From assembly GCA_022844045.1 (NCBI GenBank), contig JALHMM010000051.1, forward strand, positions 1 through 44,343: a DNA stretch of 44,343 bases, written 5' to 3'. Shown one piece after another: positions 43,158-44,343 of the stretch. The translations under genes and the position numbers were made by a program. Positions within the stretch are counted from its first letter, which is position 1. Each line of letters opens with the position of its first letter. The stretch comes from Reyranellaceae bacterium. Lineage in GTDB: Bacteria; Pseudomonadota; Alphaproteobacteria; Reyranellales; Reyranellaceae. The notes beneath the pieces are model-generated. The model did not search any database. It was not told the origin of the DNA and saw only the letters and a list, made by a program, of their open reading frames with translations.

Positions 43158-44343
43158 ATGACCGGCAATAACATGATGCCGCCGGTGCCGCGGGACCACG
43201 ACGAGGCCTCGTTCTCGGAGATTGTCCCGATCCGGTCAGGCAAGATCAAGCTGTGGAAGAGCCCGCTCTTCATCTTCGGCCTGGTCACGGCCGTGGTCAC
43301 GGTCGCCCTGTTCGGGTTGATGCGCGAGCTGCTCAATTCCCAGACGCTGCGGGAGGCACTGCCGGTCTTCAATCAGCTCAGCATGGTGGTGACCTTCTAC
43401 ATCCTGCTGCTGACTGTGGTCGCGATCCTGATCTATTCGCGCAGCGATCGGCGCATCTGGTACCTCGCCTTCCCGGCCCTCGTGCTCGCGGCCATCCTGA
43501 TGACGCCGCTCGGCGCGCCGTTCTTCTTCTTCTTCCGCACCATCTTGCCCGGCGGATCGGGCATGACCGGCGCCAAGGATTTCATCACCGTCTTCATCGG
43601 CATGTTCTTCGGCGCCGGCCTGATGGAAGAGCTGATGAAGGCCGTGCCGATCCTGATCGGCGCGGCGCTGACGATCTGGGGCGTCAAGCTGCGCCAGACG
43701 CTGTCACCGACGCTCTACGACGCGGTGCGTGTGCGCGGGCCGCTCGACGCGGTGCTCATGGCGCTGGGCTCGGGCGCGGCCTTCGTCTTCATCGAGACCT
43801 GGGGCCAGTACGTACCGAACATCGTTGGCCAGGTGCTCAAGGGCAGCGGCGGCAAGGAGGTGCTGGGCGCCTTCGGCGTCGGCCTGATGCTGCTGTTGCC
43901 GCGCGTCTTCAACGCGCTGGCCGGCCACATCGGCTATGCCATCGTCTTCGCCTATTTCATCGGCCTGGCCGTCATCCGGCCCAAGGGCGCGATCAAGCTG
44001 CTGGCCATCGGCTGGGTGGTCGCCTCGGTGTTGCATGGCCTGTGGAACTCGGTCGCCCACATTCCCGGTGTCGGCAACATACTGCAGTACGTGATCGCAA
44101 TTCTCACCGTGATCGCCATGATAGCCTGCGTGCTGAAGGCGCGCGAGATCGAGGCCAGCATCTTTGGCCGCGGCGGCACCGACGGCGGCGGCTCGATTGT
44201 CGTCGGCGCGCCGGGCTCCGGCCCCATACCGCCACGTCCGTCCCATGTGCCGCCACCCATGGCCGCGGCACCGGCACCGGCGACTCCCGCCTGGGCACCC
44301 GCCGGCCCGCTGGGCTCGCCCGTCGCGCCGCCGAGACGGCCGA
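43158..44343 (+). CDS. PrsW-like glutamic intramembrane protease (3' end outside window)
   Basis: 395 codons are visible, open to the right edge. About eight to nine hydrophobic segments follow a 35-residue polar N-terminus. The active-site pattern of the PrsW family is visible: EE in GLMEELMKAVPIL, a second Glu in FVFIETWGQY, His in LAGHIGYAI and His in VLHGLWNSVAH. After the last membrane segment comes a Gly/Pro/Ala-rich cytoplasmic tail starting near 44180 that continues beyond the window. PrsW cleaves membrane-anchored anti-sigma factors in Bacillus; here the co-directional kinase and PP2C suggest proteolysis gated by phosphorylation. ATG at 43158 with GGGAG upstream. Confidence 0.85.
   Translation, partial: MTGNNMMPPVPRDHDEASFSEIVPIRSGKIKLWKSPLFIFGLVTAVVTVALFGLMRELLNSQTLREALPVFNQLSMVVTFYILLLTVVAILIYSRSDRRIWYLAFPALVLAAILMTPLGAPFFFFFRTILPGGSGMTGAKDFITVFIGMFFGAGLMEELMKAVPILIGAALTIWGVKLRQTLSPTLYDAVRVRGPLDAVLMALGSGAAFVFIETWGQYVPNIVGQVLKGSGGKEVLGAFGVGLMLLLPRVFNALAGHIGYAIVFAYFIGLAVIRPKGAIKLLAIGWVVASVLHGLWNSVAHIPGVGNILQYVIAILTVIAMIACVLKAREIEASIFGRGGTDGGGSIVVGAPGSGPIPPRPSHVPPPMAAAPAPATPAWAPAGPLGSPVAPPRRP

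Overview
The window is a gene-dense, high-GC stretch (hand counts of ordinary rows give 65-70% GC) from an alphaproteobacterial chromosome. The evidence is the tsaE-amgK-murU-addB-addA operon, the short HprK with a regulatory PTS (IIA-Man type plus HPr) next to ahcY, and a ChvG/ChvI two-component pair next to pckA. The orphan Bug-type solute-binding protein, CaiB-type CoA transferase and HpaB-type hydroxylase suit a soil or freshwater Rhodospirillales/Hyphomicrobiales lineage (Reyranella-like is a guess). I saw no rRNA, tRNA, CRISPR array or transposase gene.

Layout. 1-8109 (minus): tsaE, amgK, murU, addB, addA (cut by the left edge), all overlapping or a few bases apart: tRNA t6A synthesis, peptidoglycan sugar recycling and double-strand break repair. 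8210-11891 (minus): ahcY, then hprK-rapZ-IIA-HPr with stop/start overlaps. 12157-16469: an inserted block with an AEC permease, two tandem secreted DUF3859-like paralogs, a CoA transferase and a TPR protein. 16551-21853: chvG, chvI, a HugZ-like protein and pckA. The conserved pckA-chvI-chvG-hprK-PTS-ahcY neighbourhood is therefore present but split by the inserted block.

21980-25448 (minus) is a three-gene island of clearly lower GC (52-55% in two hand-counted rows): a REase-like effector, a middle component and a Rad50-like ABC ATPase with a CPLC hook. It matches the ABC-three-component (ABC-3C) conflict systems. 25595-27102 holds a YdhR-like protein and an AbrB-type/DUF6036 nucleotidyltransferase pair; the pair is bracketed by two copies of a MITE-like repeat and headed by a perfect 22-bp palindromic operator. 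27311-31342 has an SMP-30-like protein, a membrane-bound class III cyclase and a secreted SUMF-domain protein. 31501-37398 (plus) is a catabolic run: VOC protein, Bug binding protein, molybdenum hydroxylase large subunit, RidA-like protein and HpaB-type monooxygenase.

37418-44343 is the second unusual region. A minus-strand operon (class III cyclase-FHA fusion, double GNAT, Asp/Glu racemase-like, SDR) diverges from a plus-strand operon (protein kinase with zinc ribbon, PP2C phosphatase, PrsW-like intramembrane protease running off the right edge). Together these give a phospho-writer, eraser and reader with a cyclic-nucleotide output and a membrane protease.

A superfamily of palindromic repeats (arms CCTTCTCCCCGC or CCTTCCCCCGG, often followed by GTGCCCGAAGGGCGGA) fills most intergenic gaps, and one copy is translated in frame inside addB. 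A second family forms perfect 30-32 bp hairpins at 9730-9798 and 32978-33046.
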